In this document: piece after piece, positions 48,543 through 58,339 of the stretch
Layout: each line of letters starts with the position of its first letter
Position numbering within the stretch: the stretch's first letter is position 1
Position numbers and translations under genes: made by a program
Assembly (NCBI RefSeq): GCF_004795035.1
Contig: NZ_SSBK01000004.1
Location: 124,001-188,000, forward strand
Reading direction: 5' to 3'
From: Streptomyces sp. A0958
GTDB taxonomy: Bacteria; Actinomycetota; Actinomycetes; Streptomycetales; Streptomycetaceae
Length of the DNA: 64,000 bases
The notes under the pieces: model-generated
Told to the model about the DNA's origin: nothing
The model's input: only the letters and a program-made list of their open reading frames with translations
The model's database searches: none

Positions 48543-49904
48543 GTGGCACGACCCAGGATTCTCGTTGTCGGAGCCGGTTTCGCCGGGGTCGAGTGCGTAC
48601 GCCGACTGGAGCGGGGGCTGCGCCCGGGTGAGGCGGACGTCGCGCTCGTCGCCCCGTTCTCGTACCAGCTCTACCTGCCCCTGCTGCCCCAGGTGGCCTC
48701 GGGTGTACTGACCCCCCAGTCCGTCGCGGTGTCCCTGCGCCGCAGCAGCCGCCACCGCACCCGCATCATCCCCGGCGGGGCCATCGGGGTGGACCCCAAG
48801 GCCAAGGTGTGCGTGGTTCGCAAGATCACCGACGAGATCGTGGACGAACCGTACGACTACCTCGTACTCAGTCCCGGCAGCGTCACCCGCACCTTCGACA
48901 TCCCCGGGCTCCTCGACAACGCGCGCGGCATGAAGACGCTGGCCGAGGCCGCCTACGTACGCGACCACGTGATCGCGCAGCTAGACCTGGCGGACGCCAG
49001 CAACGACGAGGAGGAGCGGGCCTCGCGGCTCCAGTTCGTCGTGGTCGGCGGCGGGTACGCGGGCACCGAGACCGCGGCCTGCCTCCAGCGGCTCACCACC
49101 AACGCGCTCCGGCACTACCCCCGCCTCGACCCGAAGCTCATCAAGTGGCACCTGATCGACATCGCGCCCAAGCTCATGCCCGAACTGGGCGACAAGCTCG
49201 GCAACAGCGCCCTGAAGGTGCTGCGCGACCGGGGGATCGAGGTGTCGCTCGGGGTGTCGATCGCCGAGGCGGGGCCCGACACCGTGAAGTTCACCGACGG
49301 GCGGGTGCTGCCGTGCCGGACGCTGATCTGGACGGCCGGAGTCGCCGCCAGTCCGCTGGTGAGCACCTTCGACGCGGAGACCGTGAAGGGCCGGCTCGCC
49401 GTGACCCCCGAGATGGCGCTGCCGGGCAACGACGGCATGTTCGCGCTCGGTGACGTGGCCGCCGTGCCCGACCTGGCCAAGGGCGACGGCGCTGTCTGCC
49501 CGCCCACCGCCCAGCACGCCATCCGCCAGGGCCGCAAGCTCGCCGACAACCTCCTGGCGGCACTCCGCAACCAGCCGCTCCAGCCCTACGTCCACAAGGA
49601 CCTCGGGCTCGTCGTGGACCTCGGCGGCAAGGACGCCGTCTCCAAGCCCCTCGGCATCGAGATGCACGGGATCGGCGCCCAGGCCGTGGCCCGGGGCTAC
49701 CACTGGACGGCCCTGCGGACCAACGTGGCCAAGGCCCGCGTCATGGCGAACTGGCTGATCAACGCCGCCGCCGGCGACGACTTCGTGCGCACCGGGTTCC
49801 AGATGCGCAAACCGGCGACGCTGCGGGACTTCGAGTACACCGACAGCTACCTCACCCCGGAGCAGGTCCGCAAGCACACCGCCGCGCTGCACGCCCGGAT
49901 GTGA
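48543..49904 (+). CDS. Type II NADH dehydrogenase (NDH-2 family)
   Basis: 453 residues from a GTG preceded by AGAAGGGA. Two dinucleotide-binding motifs: FAD at ILVVGAGFAGVECVRRL (residues ~6-22) and NADH at FVVVGGGYAGTETAACL near 165. LIWTAGVAASPL near 260 and MFALGDVAAVPD near 300 close the FAD site, and a C-terminal membrane-association region (AKARVMANWLINAAAG) follows. It passes electrons from NADH to menaquinone without pumping protons. It lies next to the orphan ctaD. Ends 14 bp before the convergent rho gene. Confidence 0.93.
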   Translation: MARPRILVVGAGFAGVECVRRLERGLRPGEADVALVAPFSYQLYLPLLPQVASGVLTPQSVAVSLRRSSRHRTRIIPGGAIGVDPKAKVCVVRKITDEIVDEPYDYLVLSPGSVTRTFDIPGLLDNARGMKTLAEAAYVRDHVIAQLDLADASNDEEERASRLQFVVVGGGYAGTETAACLQRLTTNALRHYPRLDPKLIKWHLIDIAPKLMPELGDKLGNSALKVLRDRGIEVSLGVSIAEAGPDTVKFTDGRVLPCRTLIWTAGVAASPLVSTFDAETVKGRLAVTPEMALPGNDGMFALGDVAAVPDLAKGDGAVCPPTAQHAIRQGRKLADNLLAALRNQPLQPYVHKDLGLVVDLGGKDAVSKPLGIEMHGIGAQAVARGYHWTALRTNVAKARVMANWLINAAAGDDFVRTGFQMRKPATLRDFEYTDSYLTPEQVRKHTAALHARM

Positions 49905-49918
49905 CCCGGGCGCGCCGG

Positions 49919-51061
49919 TCAGGAGGCCGGGACGGTGGTGTGGATCAGCCGCAGGAACGCGGCGTTGTCCGGGGTGCGCCGGACGCGGTCCAGCAAGGTC
50001 TCCAGGGACGTCTGCGCGTCCCGGCCGTGCAGGGCCCGGCGCAGCCCCCGTACAGCGGCCAACTCGGCGGCAGGTACGAGGAGTTCGTCGCGGCGGGTGC
50101 CGGAAGCGGCGATGTTCACCGCCGGGTGGACGCGCTTCTCGGCCAGTGAGCGGTCGAGCCGGAGCTCCATGTTGCCGGTGCCCTTCAGCTCCTCGAAGAA
50201 GTACTCGTCGGCCCGGGAGCCGGTCTCGACGAGCGCGGTCGCCAGGATGGTCAGGGAGCCGCCCTCCTCGGTGAGGCGGGCGGCCCCGAAGAGGCGCTTG
50301 GGGCCGAGCAGGGCCGCGGCGTCCACACCGCCGCTGAGGGTGCGCCCGCCGCTGCCCGCCGCGTTGTTGTGGGCCCGGCAGAGCCGGGTGAGCGAGTCGA
50401 GCAGCATGACGACGTCCCGGCCCTGCTCGACCAGCCGCTCGGCGCGTGCGAGGGCGAGTTCGGCGAGGGCGATGTGCTCCTTGGCGGGGCGGTCGAACGT
50501 CGAGGCGTAGACCTCGCCGCGTACCGAGCGGCGCATGTCGGTGACCTCTTCCGGCCGTTCGTCCAGGAGCACCACCATCAGATGGCTCTCGGGGTGGTTC
50601 TCGGCGACGGAGGCCGCGATCTGCTGGAGCAGGACCGTCTTGCCGGTCCTGGGCGGGGCGACGATCAGGCCGCGCTGTCCCTTGCCGACCGGGGCGACGA
50701 GATCGACGATCCGGGTCGACGGGCTGCCGGACGGGCTCTCCAGGCGCAGTCGCTGCCGGGGGTGGAGCGGGGTGAGGTCGCGGAAGTGCGGGCGGCCCCG
50801 AAGGGCTTGCGGGGGAAGGCCGTTGACGCGTTCGACGGTGCTCAGGGAGCGGGCGCGTTCGCAGTGGCCCTCGACGACGTCGCCCTTGCGCAGGCCGTGC
50901 CGGCGGATGAGCGCCGAGGAGACCTGTACGTCGCGGGGAGCGGGGTGCCCCTGGGGCGAGCGCAGGGCGCCGTTCCCCTGGGGCGTGACGTCGAGGATGC
51001 CGGCGGCGGCCGTGGGGGCCGCGGGCCGGGAGGTGACGGGGTGTTCGAGTGTGGTGGTCAT
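49919..51061 (-). CDS. rho: Second, short transcription termination factor Rho
   Basis: 380 residues. A cold-shock-like RNA-binding domain (~20-95; AGILDVTPQGNGALRSP) is followed by the hexameric RecA-type ATPase: Walker A APPRTGKT near 150, LLDERPEEVTDM near 180, Walker B VVMLLDSLTR near 232, Q-loop LSGGVD and R-loop KRLFGAARLTEEGG near 265-285. The long N-terminal insertion of the main actinobacterial Rho (about 600-700 residues in all) is missing, so this is an additional paralogue. A pyrimidine-rich leader of 313 bp on the coding strand precedes it. It follows meaB on the minus strand. Confidence 0.92.
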   Translation of the reverse strand: MTTTLEHPVTSRPAAPTAAAGILDVTPQGNGALRSPQGHPAPRDVQVSSALIRRHGLRKGDVVEGHCERARSLSTVERVNGLPPQALRGRPHFRDLTPLHPRQRLRLESPSGSPSTRIVDLVAPVGKGQRGLIVAPPRTGKTVLLQQIAASVAENHPESHLMVVLLDERPEEVTDMRRSVRGEVYASTFDRPAKEHIALAELALARAERLVEQGRDVVMLLDSLTRLCRAHNNAAGSGGRTLSGGVDAAALLGPKRLFGAARLTEEGGSLTILATALVETGSRADEYFFEELKGTGNMELRLDRSLAEKRVHPAVNIAASGTRRDELLVPAAELAAVRGLRRALHGRDAQTSLETLLDRVRRTPDNAAFLRLIHTTVPAS

Positions 51062-51374
51062 GCGGGTGGTCCTTTCGCGGACATGCGAATGAAGGGCCCG
51101 GCAGAGACGGGGGCGGATGATCACGCCCCGGACGACGGGCGGGAAAGCCCGGTGGAGGAGTCCGAACCGGACTGGGAAGCGGTGTGACGAAGCTGGATCG
51201 CCGGTCGGAAGCGACGGGCGCGTCAGCGTGAGAGAAAATGAAACGGCACCGGCGTCTGCGGAACGAGACGTGCACAGGTACCGATGGCAATGTACCACGC
51301 CCACCGGGCGGGACCGCGAAAGCCGCCCGGCCACAGAGGGCCGGACGGCTTGGCGGTTCGGGTGTTCCGGCTGG
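51062..51374. other. Leader region upstream of the second rho, 313 bp
   Basis: Read on the rho strand the part next to the start codon is rich in C and T with few G (for example CCCGTCTCTGCC and CCTTCATTCGC). That is the composition Rho itself prefers, so autoregulation by early termination is possible. A short A+T-richer patch at 51230-51242 may mark the promoter. No gene is evident. Confidence 0.45.
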
Positions 51375-52373
51375 TCAGGCCGGGGGCCCGGACCCCCGGA
51401 ACACGTCCAGGATCTGTTCGGCGGCCAGGGTCGCCGGCAGCGTCCCCTCCCGCACCCGCTGTTCGAGCTCCGGCGCCAGCGCACGCACCCCGGCGTGGCC
51501 GCGCAGGCTCTCCAGCAGCTCGTCCCGCACCATCGTCCAGGTCCAGTCGACCTGCTGCTCGCTGCGCTTCCGCGCGAGCCGGCCGGTCGACTCCAGCAGC
51601 GTCCGGTGCTGTTCCAGCCGCTCCCACAGCGTGTCGAGCCCGCTCGACTCGCGGGCGCTGCACGTCAGGACCGGTGGGGTCCATGCCGCGTCCGCCGGGT
51701 GCATCAGCCGGAGCGCGCCCGCGAGTTCACGGGCGGCGGCGCGCGCGTCGCGCTCGTGGGGGCCGTCGGCCTTGTTCACCGCGATGGCGTCCGCGAGCTC
51801 CAGGACGCCCTTCTTGATGCCCTGCAACTGGTCGCCTGTGCGCGCCAGGGTCAGCAGCAGGAACGTGTCGACCATGTTGGCGACCGCCGTCTCCGACTGG
51901 CCGACACCGACCGTCTCCACCAGCACGACGTCGTACCCCGCCGCCTCCATCACCACGACGGACTCGCGGGTCGCCTTCGCCACCCCGCCCAGGGTGCCGG
52001 CGGTGGGGGAGGGGCGTACGAAAGCGGCCGGGTCCACCGCCAGCCGCTCCATCCGGGTCTTGTCGCCCAGGATGGAGCCGCCGGTACGGCTGGAGGAGGG
52101 GTCGACGGCCAGCACCGCGACCCGGTGTCCGAGCCCGGTGAGCATGGTGCCGAGCGCGTCGATGAACGTCGACTTGCCGACCCCGGGCACACCGCTGATG
52201 CCGACGCGCCGGGCGTTGCCGGAGTGCGGCAGCAGTTCGCGCAGCAGCTCCTGCGCCAGCGCCCGGTGGTCGGGGCGGGTGGACTCGACGAGGGTGATGG
52301 CGCGCGCGATGTGCGCGCGCTTCCCGTCGAGCACCCCCTTCACATAACTGTCGAGATCGATCCTCGGGGCCAT
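51375..52373 (-). CDS. meaB: Methylmalonyl-CoA mutase-associated GTPase MeaB
   Basis: 332 residues. P-loop [15 protein letters not shown] near 60, switch segment [18 protein letters not shown] near 93, ETVGVGQSE near 150 and the base-recognition NKAD near 200. This is the G3E-family chaperone that guards B12 loading of methylmalonyl-CoA mutase and ejects damaged cofactor. Encoded 11 bp after mutB, so the three genes mutA-mutB-meaB form one operon. Confidence 0.95.
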   Translation of the reverse strand: MAPRIDLDSYVKGVLDGKRAHIARAITLVESTRPDHRALAQELLRELLPHSGNARRVGISGVPGVGKSTFIDALGTMLTGLGHRVAVLAVDPSSSRTGGSILGDKTRMERLAVDPAAFVRPSPTAGTLGGVAKATRESVVVMEAAGYDVVLVETVGVGQSETAVANMVDTFLLLTLARTGDQLQGIKKGVLELADAIAVNKADGPHERDARAAARELAGALRLMHPADAAWTPPVLTCSARESSGLDTLWERLEQHRTLLESTGRLARKRSEQQVDWTWTMVRDELLESLRGHAGVRALAPELEQRVREGTLPATLAAEQILDVFRGSGPPA

Positions 52374-52384
52374 CGGTCAGCGGC

Positions 52385-54571
52385 TCACAGCTCGTGACCG
52401 AGAGCGGAACCGAGGCGCGTCACCAGGTCGTGCGCCGCCTCCGGGATCACCGTCCCGGGCGGGAACACGGCCGCGGCCCCCGCCTCCAGCAGCGCCTCGA
52501 CGTCCTGCGGCGGAATCACCCCGCCCACCACGATCATGATGTCCTCACGCCCCTCGGCGGCCAACTCCTCGCGGAGCGCCGGTACGAGCGTGAGGTGGCC
52601 GGCGGCCAGGGAGGAGACGCCCACGATGTGCACGTCCGCTTCGACCGCCTGGCGGGCGACCTCGCCCGGCGTCTGGAACAGCGGGCCGACGTCCACGTCG
52701 AAGCCGAGGTCGGCGAAGGCGGTAGCGATGACCTTCTGGCCCCGGTCGTGCCCGTCCTGGCCCATCTTGGCGACCAGGATGCGCGGACGCCGCCCCTCCG
52801 CCTCCTCGAACGCGTCGACCAGCGCGCGGGTACGGTCCACGGACGGCGACTCCCCTGCCTCGTTGCGGTACACCCCGGAGATCGTACGGATCTGGCCCGC
52901 GTGCCGTCCGTAGACCTTCTCCAGCGCGTCGGAGATCTCGCCCACCGTCGCCATCGCGCGGGCGGCGCTCACGGCCAGTTCCAGCAGATTGCCGTCGCCC
53001 TGCGCGGCCTGGGTCAGGGCCCGCAGCGCGTGCCGGCAGGCGGCCTCGTCGCGCTCCTCGCGCAGTCGGCGCAGTTTTTCGATTTGCTGGGTGCGGACGG
53101 AGGTGTTGTCGACTTTGAGGACGTCGATCTGTTCGTCGGTCTGGACGCGGTATTTGTTGACGCCGATGACGGGCTGGCGTCCGGAGTCGATGCGTGCCTG
53201 GGTGCGGGCGGCGGCTTCCTCGATGCGGAGTTTGGGGATGCCGGCGTCGATGGCCTTGGCCATGCCGCCGGCGGCCTCGACCTCCTCGATGTGCTGCCAG
53301 GCGCGGCGTGCGAGGTCGTATGTGAGTTTCTCGACGTAGGCGCTGCCGCCCCAGGGGTCGATGACGCGGCCGGTGCCGGATTCCTGCTGGAGGAGGAGCT
53401 GGGTGTTGCGGGCGATGCGTGCGGAGAAGTCGGTGGGCAGGGCGAGTGCTTCGTCGAGGGCGTTGGTGTGCAGTGACTGGGTGTGGCCCTGTGTCGCGGC
53501 CATTGCTTCCACACACGTACGTGTGACGTTGTTGAAGACGTCCTGTGCGGTCAGTGACCAGCCGGAGGTCTGCGAATGGGTGCGCAGGGACAGTGATTTG
53601 GGGTTTTTCGGTTCGAACTGTCTGACGAGTTTGGCCCAGAGGAGGCGGGCTGCCCGCAGTTTGGCGATCTCCATGAAGAAGTTCATGCCGATCGCCCAGA
53701 AGAAGGAGAGCCGGGGCGCGAACGCGTCGACGTCGAGGCCGGCGTCCCGTCCGGCCCGCAGGTACTCCACCCCGTCGGCCAGGGTGTAGGCCAGTTCCAG
53801 GTCGGCTGTGGCCCCGGCCTCCTGGATGTGGTAGCCGGAGATGGAGATCGAGTTGTAGCGCGGCATCTTCCTCGAGGTGTAGGAGAAGATGTCGGAGATG
53901 ATCCGCATCGAGGGCTTCGGCGGATAGATGTAGGTGTTGCGGACCATGAACTCCTTCAGAATGTCGTTCTGAATGGTCCCGGCCAGCCTCTCGGGCGGCA
54001 CGCCCTGTTCCTCGGCGGCCACGATGTACAGGGCGAGTACCGGCAGCACCGCGCCGTTCATCGTCATCGACACCGACATCCGGTCCAGCGGGATGCCGTC
54101 GAACAGCTGGCGCATGTCGTAGATCGAGTCGATCGCCACCCCCGCCATGCCGACGTCACCCGTCACCCGGGGGTGGTCGCTGTCGTAACCGCGGTGGGTC
54201 GGCAGGTCGAAGGCGACCGACAGGCCCTTCTGCCCGGCCGCCAGGTTACGGCGGTAGAAGGCGTTGGACTCCTCGGCGGTGGAGAACCCCGCGTACTGCC
54301 GGATCGTCCAGGGCTGATTGACGTACATCGTCGGATACGGACCGCGCAGATAAGGCGCCACACCCGGATACGTATGGAGGAAGTCCAGCCCCTCCAGATC
54401 ATGGCCGGTGTACAACGGCTTGACCGCGATACCTTCCGGGGTCTCCCACAGCAGGTCGCCGTCGGAGCTGCCGGAGGACTCCTTGACCGCGGCACGCCAC
54501 TGGTCCTCGGTCACCTCGGTGCCGCCGCCCGGACCGAGCTCGATGTCGGAGAATTCGGGGATGATCCGCAT
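52385..54571 (-). CDS. mutB: Methylmalonyl-CoA mutase, large (catalytic) subunit
   Basis: 728 residues. A TIM-barrel substrate domain (~1-560; [25 protein letters not shown] near 85, [11 protein letters not shown] near 340) joins a C-terminal cobalamin-binding domain with the base-off motif DGHDRG near 605 and the GG-V segment VVGGVIP near 680. It isomerises methylmalonyl-CoA and succinyl-CoA using adenosylcobalamin. The ATG at 54571 shares one base with the mutA stop. Codons in about 53060-53640 are less G+C-rich (some 52-60% per 60 bp) than the rest of the gene, suggesting a recombined segment. Confidence 0.96.
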   Translation of the reverse strand: MRIIPEFSDIELGPGGGTEVTEDQWRAAVKESSGSSDGDLLWETPEGIAVKPLYTGHDLEGLDFLHTYPGVAPYLRGPYPTMYVNQPWTIRQYAGFSTAEESNAFYRRNLAAGQKGLSVAFDLPTHRGYDSDHPRVTGDVGMAGVAIDSIYDMRQLFDGIPLDRMSVSMTMNGAVLPVLALYIVAAEEQGVPPERLAGTIQNDILKEFMVRNTYIYPPKPSMRIISDIFSYTSRKMPRYNSISISGYHIQEAGATADLELAYTLADGVEYLRAGRDAGLDVDAFAPRLSFFWAIGMNFFMEIAKLRAARLLWAKLVRQFEPKNPKSLSLRTHSQTSGWSLTAQDVFNNVTRTCVEAMAATQGHTQSLHTNALDEALALPTDFSARIARNTQLLLQQESGTGRVIDPWGGSAYVEKLTYDLARRAWQHIEEVEAAGGMAKAIDAGIPKLRIEEAAARTQARIDSGRQPVIGVNKYRVQTDEQIDVLKVDNTSVRTQQIEKLRRLREERDEAACRHALRALTQAAQGDGNLLELAVSAARAMATVGEISDALEKVYGRHAGQIRTISGVYRNEAGESPSVDRTRALVDAFEEAEGRRPRILVAKMGQDGHDRGQKVIATAFADLGFDVDVGPLFQTPGEVARQAVEADVHIVGVSSLAAGHLTLVPALREELAAEGREDIMIVVGGVIPPQDVEALLEAGAAAVFPPGTVIPEAAHDLVTRLGSALGHEL

Positions 54572-56427
54572 TACGCCACGCCCATACGGTCGAGAAGGGA
54601 AGAGAGCACGGCCACCGCGTCGCAGCCGGCGAAGACGTATGCGTCGACGCCGGTGTAGTCGGCGGGCCGCCCCGCCAGGTACACGCGCCGCGCACCCGCC
54701 GCGACCAGTGCCTGGGCGACCTCGGCGGCCTGTTCGGCGTAGAGCGCGTCGGTGGAGCACAGGCACGCCACGTCCGCCCCCGAAGCCGCGAGGGCCTCGC
54801 CCACCGACGACGCGTCCACCCGCACCGGCTCGTGCACGGGCTCGATGCCGCCCGCCTGGAACAGATTCGCGGCGAACGAGGCCCGCGCGGTGTGCGCCGC
54901 CGCCGGGCCGAGCGCCGCGATGAACACCCGGGGCCGGCTGCCGGTCGCCGCCAGATGGGCGTCCGAGCGGGCCCGCAACGCCTCGAACGCCTCGTCGCGC
55001 CGGACCACGGGAAGTCCGCCGCCCACGGGGGCCGACGGCGCGGGCTCGCGCTCCACCGGGCGTTCGTTCAGCAGCGGGAACTCGCTGACTCCGGTGATCG
55101 GCTCCTTGCGCCGCGCCAGGTCCTTGCTGCGCGCCTCCCACGTGGCCGCGATCCGCTCCGCGACCAGCCCCGAGCCGAGCGCGGCCGCCTGGCCGCCCGC
55201 CCGCTCGATCTCCTGGAAGAACGCCCAAGCGGCGCCCGCGAGTTCGTCGGTCAGCCGCTCCACGTACCAGGAACCGCCGGCCGGGTCGATGACCCGGGCC
55301 AGATGCGACTCCTCCAGCAGGATCGTCGAGGTGTTGCGGGCGATGCGCCGGGCGAACGCGTCGGGCAGGCCCAGCGCGTGATCGAAGGGCAGCACGGTCA
55401 CCGCGTCGGCTCCGCCCACGCCCGCGCCGAGACTCGCCAGCGTGGTGCGCAGCATGTTCACCCACGGGTCGCGCCGCGTCATCATCACCGGCGACGTCAC
55501 CGCGTGCTGCCGCTGAGCGCCCGCGCCCGGAGCCCCGCAGGCCTCGGCGACCCGCGCCCACAGCCGGCGCGCCGCGCGCAGCTTGGCGATCGTCAGGAAC
55601 TGGTCGGCGGTGGCCGCGTACCGGAACTCCAGCTGCCCGCACGCCTCTTCGAGGCCGAGCCCCGCGTCGGTCAGCGCCCGCAGACAGGCGACACCGGTGG
55701 CCAGCGAACTGCCCAGCTCCTGGGCCGCCGAACCGCCTGCCTCGTGGTACGGCATCGCGTCCACGACGATCGCCCGCAGCCCGGGGTACTCCTGCGCGCA
55801 GCGCCGCGCCCAGCGGACGGCCTCCGCCCACTCCGGCTCGGTGCCGGTGCGCGCGGCCCGCCCCAGCGGATCGGCACCGAGACTGCCCCGCACCTGCTGC
55901 GCCGATACCCCGCGCTCCGTGTGCAGTCGCAGCAACTCGGTTGCCGCAGCGTCCAGTTCGGCGCCCGCGTCGAGGATGATGGGCGCCAGGTCGAGGAGGA
56001 CGCCGTCCAGCGCCCGCGCCAGACCCGACACCGGTACGCCGTCGGCGCCGCCCACGGCCAGCCACAGCGAGGTGACGCCGTTCTCGAGATCCGTGAGCAC
56101 GGCCTCGTTGAGCCGGGCGGGGTCCGTGGACGTGTGCCGCTGGCGTACTCCCCAGCCGTCCGTGGTGGACCCCTCGGGCTTGCTGCCGCGGGTGAAGGGT
56201 GCGAAACCCGGGAGACCGGCATCGGGCGCGTCGTCGCGCGAGGTGTAGAGGGGCCGGGTGATGAGCCCGTCCTCCACCGTGGTGGACAGCGCTTTCTCGG
56301 CGGCCGGTCCCGAGACGTCCTTGCCCGATTTGCGAAGCACACCCTCGACGAGGCTCTGCCATTGCTCATGGGCGGGGTCAGGGAATCCGGCGGCCAGCGA
56401 AAGCCCGTCAGCAGGCTGGACCGTCAT
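54571..56427 (-). CDS. mutA: Methylmalonyl-CoA mutase, small subunit
   Basis: 618 residues, homologous in layout to MutB but shorter. The barrel part includes [28 protein letters not shown] near 220 and [20 protein letters not shown] near 365. The C-terminal domain keeps the fold ([19 protein letters not shown]) but lacks the DxHxxG histidine that binds cobalt, as expected for the non-catalytic partner. It overlaps mutB by one base (TAATG). First gene of mutA-mutB-meaB. With mutB it makes methylmalonyl-CoA for polyketide extension or consumes propionate-derived units. Confidence 0.95.
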   Translation of the reverse strand: MTVQPADGLSLAAGFPDPAHEQWQSLVEGVLRKSGKDVSGPAAEKALSTTVEDGLITRPLYTSRDDAPDAGLPGFAPFTRGSKPEGSTTDGWGVRQRHTSTDPARLNEAVLTDLENGVTSLWLAVGGADGVPVSGLARALDGVLLDLAPIILDAGAELDAAATELLRLHTERGVSAQQVRGSLGADPLGRAARTGTEPEWAEAVRWARRCAQEYPGLRAIVVDAMPYHEAGGSAAQELGSSLATGVACLRALTDAGLGLEEACGQLEFRYAATADQFLTIAKLRAARRLWARVAEACGAPGAGAQRQHAVTSPVMMTRRDPWVNMLRTTLASLGAGVGGADAVTVLPFDHALGLPDAFARRIARNTSTILLEESHLARVIDPAGGSWYVERLTDELAGAAWAFFQEIERAGGQAAALGSGLVAERIAATWEARSKDLARRKEPITGVSEFPLLNERPVEREPAPSAPVGGGLPVVRRDEAFEALRARSDAHLAATGSRPRVFIAALGPAAAHTARASFAANLFQAGGIEPVHEPVRVDASSVGEALAASGADVACLCSTDALYAEQAAEVAQALVAAGARRVYLAGRPADYTGVDAYVFAGCDAVAVLSSLLDRMGVA

Positions 56428-56793
56428 GGCCCAGATGCTAGGTCAGGTCCTATGGGAGCAGCAGTGCGTCGGCCTGTGACCTTGCCCTCCCTCACCGCAC
56501 TTGATCCTTCACGCACTGTCGCCCGGCCGCTCCTTTCCCTATGTGGCGCTTTGCCACAGTGCGCCACTGAATGCCCGAAGTTATGCTGCTGGCAGTCCAT
56601 CCATCCGGAGGGGACACGCCCGTGGCTGTGGGACCAGTGGAGTGGTTCGCCGTCGCCTTTCCGGCAACGTGAGGGCTGCGCGGGGCGGGGACCGGCGTTT
56701 TACTTTGTCGATTTGCCGACATCATGCGATTTTTGATCCGGCCAGGCCGAAAATTCCATTCGGATTCGTGTCGGGGAAAAGGGGAAATCCATC
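56428..56793. other. Divergent intergenic region, 366 bp
   Basis: It separates mutA (minus) from the phosphatase gene (plus) and should contain both promoters. A palindrome lies at 56542-56558, and a stretch of low G+C content spans about 56695-56790. No gene is seen. Confidence 0.5.
56542..56558. promoter_or_regulatory. Palindrome in the mutA/phosphatase divergent region
   Basis: TGTGGCGCTTTGCCACA is a 6-5-6 inverted repeat about 115 bp upstream of mutA. A second overlapping repeat, GTGGCGC with GCGCCAC, continues to 56576. A transcription-factor site is plausible; the regulator is not known. Confidence 0.4.
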
Positions 56794-57597
56794 GTGCAAA
56801 CCGTCAGGGCCGTCCCGACCGCTTCCGCCCTCAATCTGCGCGATCTGGGAGGCATCACCCTGGGCCCCGGCCGGCAGGTGCGCCAGAGCGTGGTGCTGCG
56901 CTCCGGCCGGCTCAGCGGACTCGACCCGGTGGACGACGCGGCCGTGGCCGCACTCGGTATCCGTACGGTCGTCGATCTGCGCAGCGCGGACGAGCGCGGC
57001 TCGGCCCCCGACACCCTCCCGCCCGGCTCCCGGCTGTTCGTCGCCGATGTGTTCGGGGGCAACCCGGGCGTGGCCCCCGCCCGTTTCCGCGCGCTGCTCG
57101 CGGACCCGGTCGAGGCCGAGCGGCTGCTCGGGAACGGCAAGGCCGAGGAGATGTTCGCGCAGTCCTACCGGCAGATGGTGCTCTCGCCCGGTGCCGCGGC
57201 CGCCTACCGCGCCTTGATCGACACGGCCGCCGACACCGCGGCGCGCCCGGTGCTCTTCCACTGCACGACCGGCAAGGACCGCGCGGGCTGGGGAGCCGCC
57301 CTACTGCTCCTGCTCCTCGGCGCCTCGCGGGACGTCGTGCGGCAGGAGTTCCTCGCGGTGAACCGGGTGGTGCGGGCCGCCTACCGGCCGTACGTGCAGG
57401 GCTTCCTCGACGCCGGCGGCGACCCGGAGATCGCCTCCGCGATCACCGAGGTCCGCCCCCGCTACCTCGACACGGCGCTGGACGCCATGGACGAGCGCTG
57501 GGGCGGTCTCGACGGCTACGTGCGCGACTGCCTGCGCGTCCCCGGTCCCACGCTGCGGCGCCTGCGCAGCGAACTGGTGGTGTACGCCCGCCCGTAG
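56794..57597 (+). CDS. Tyrosine-protein phosphatase (PTP/DSP family, PtpB-like)
   Basis: 267 residues from a GTG with AAAAGGGG upstream. The N-terminal NLRDLGG near 14, VVDLRSADERG near 66 and the P-loop LFHCTTGKDRAGWGAALLL near 155 (catalytic Cys, HCxxGKDRxG) identify the lipid/tyrosine phosphatase family of Mycobacterium PtpB and many actinobacterial secreted or cytosolic enzymes. No signal peptide is seen. A very long hairpin at 57605-57652 follows. Confidence 0.92.
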   Translation: MQTVRAVPTASALNLRDLGGITLGPGRQVRQSVVLRSGRLSGLDPVDDAAVAALGIRTVVDLRSADERGSAPDTLPPGSRLFVADVFGGNPGVAPARFRALLADPVEAERLLGNGKAEEMFAQSYRQMVLSPGAAAAYRALIDTAADTAARPVLFHCTTGKDRAGWGAALLLLLLGASRDVVRQEFLAVNRVVRAAYRPYVQGFLDAGGDPEIASAITEVRPRYLDTALDAMDERWGGLDGYVRDCLRVPGPTLRRLRSELVVYARP

Positions 57598-57604
57598 CGG
57601 CGGT

Positions 57605-57652
57605 GCAGCACACTGCCCCCGGCACGGTTCCGTGCCGGGGGCAGTGTGCTGC
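57605..57652. terminator. Very long bidirectional hairpin terminator
   Basis: Bases 57605-57627 pair perfectly with 57630-57652 (23 bp, TT at the tip). It lies between convergent genes, 7 bp after the phosphatase stop and 22 bp before the end of the opposing gene. Confidence 0.9.
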
Positions 57653-57673
57653 CGTGTGGGGGCGCCGTGCCCC

Positions 57674-58339
57674 TCACACCTTCAGGAGCCGTTCGGTGAT
57701 GTCGCGGTAGTGCTGGAGGGTGACTCGCAGCTCCTCGGTCCGCGTCCCGGGGTCCCCGCTGTCCCGCCCCGCCACGTGCAGGGTGCGGCGGCGCTCCTGC
57801 AGCGCGTCCGTGAGGCCGGTGACGACCGCGTCGAAGGTGGACTCGGCCTCCTCGACCGCCCGGTGCGGGCTCTCGACGAAGTCCGTCACTGCCTGCTGGA
57901 GGCGGAGGGCCAGCTTGTCCTGGTCACCGGTCGGGAGCAGCGGCTGCGCCGCGTCGGGCGCGCTGTGCCGCTGGGTGCCACTGTCCGGCTCATGCCCGGA
58001 CGCCGTGCGTCCGGTGTCCGTTTCACCGGTGGGGGTTCCCGGTGCGGTACGTCCGGTGTCCGTTTCACCGGTCGCGGTGCCGTGTGGGGTGCGTCCCATG
58101 TTCGTTTCACCGGTCAGGGCTCCCGGTGCGGTGCGTCCGGTGTCCGCGGCGCCCGAGGGGGCGGTGGCGCCCGGGGAAGCAGGCGTCGTCATCTGCGGCG
58201 GGCGGGCCGGGGCGTCGTCCGAGGGGCGTGCGGCCCCCGTGCCGGCGTCGGCGGCCGGGCCCGGGACGACCGGGCGGTTCGTGGGCTCTCCGGGAGCCGC
58301 GGCGGGGGTCTGCGGTGTGCGGTCCGTGTCCTTCGTCAT
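57674..58339 (-). CDS. Repeat-containing hydrophilic protein with helical C-terminus
   Basis: 221 residues, no signal peptide. Residues ~1-115 are low complexity and include three copies of a 14-residue repeat (TGETDTGRTAPGTP-like) encoded by 42-bp direct repeats. The C-terminal ~90 residues are helical (KLALRLQQAVTDFVESPHRAVEEAESTFDAV) and resemble the VDSPQQAVADADALL segment of the membrane protein encoded just upstream. The start overlaps that gene's stop by 4 bp. Function unknown; the pair may form an envelope-associated complex. Confidence 0.75.
   Translation of the reverse strand: MTKDTDRTPQTPAAAPGEPTNRPVVPGPAADAGTGAARPSDDAPARPPQMTTPASPGATAPSGAADTGRTAPGALTGETNMGRTPHGTATGETDTGRTAPGTPTGETDTGRTASGHEPDSGTQRHSAPDAAQPLLPTGDQDKLALRLQQAVTDFVESPHRAVEEAESTFDAVVTGLTDALQERRRTLHVAGRDSGDPGTRTEELRVTLQHYRDITERLLKV
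58009..58150 (-). repeat. 42-bp direct repeats in the hydrophilic protein gene
   Basis: Units start at 58009, 58051, 58093 and (partial) 58135 with the core GTCCGGTGTCCGTTTCACCG. The 42-bp period keeps the reading frame. The third unit has drifted most. Confidence 0.85.

Noticed and set aside
52385..56362. A single open frame of 1325 codons that covers mutB and most of mutA
   Set aside because: Only the part after the ATG at 54571 is MutB. The earlier part is an out-of-frame, Arg/Gly-rich reading of mutA, which is clearly coded in another frame.
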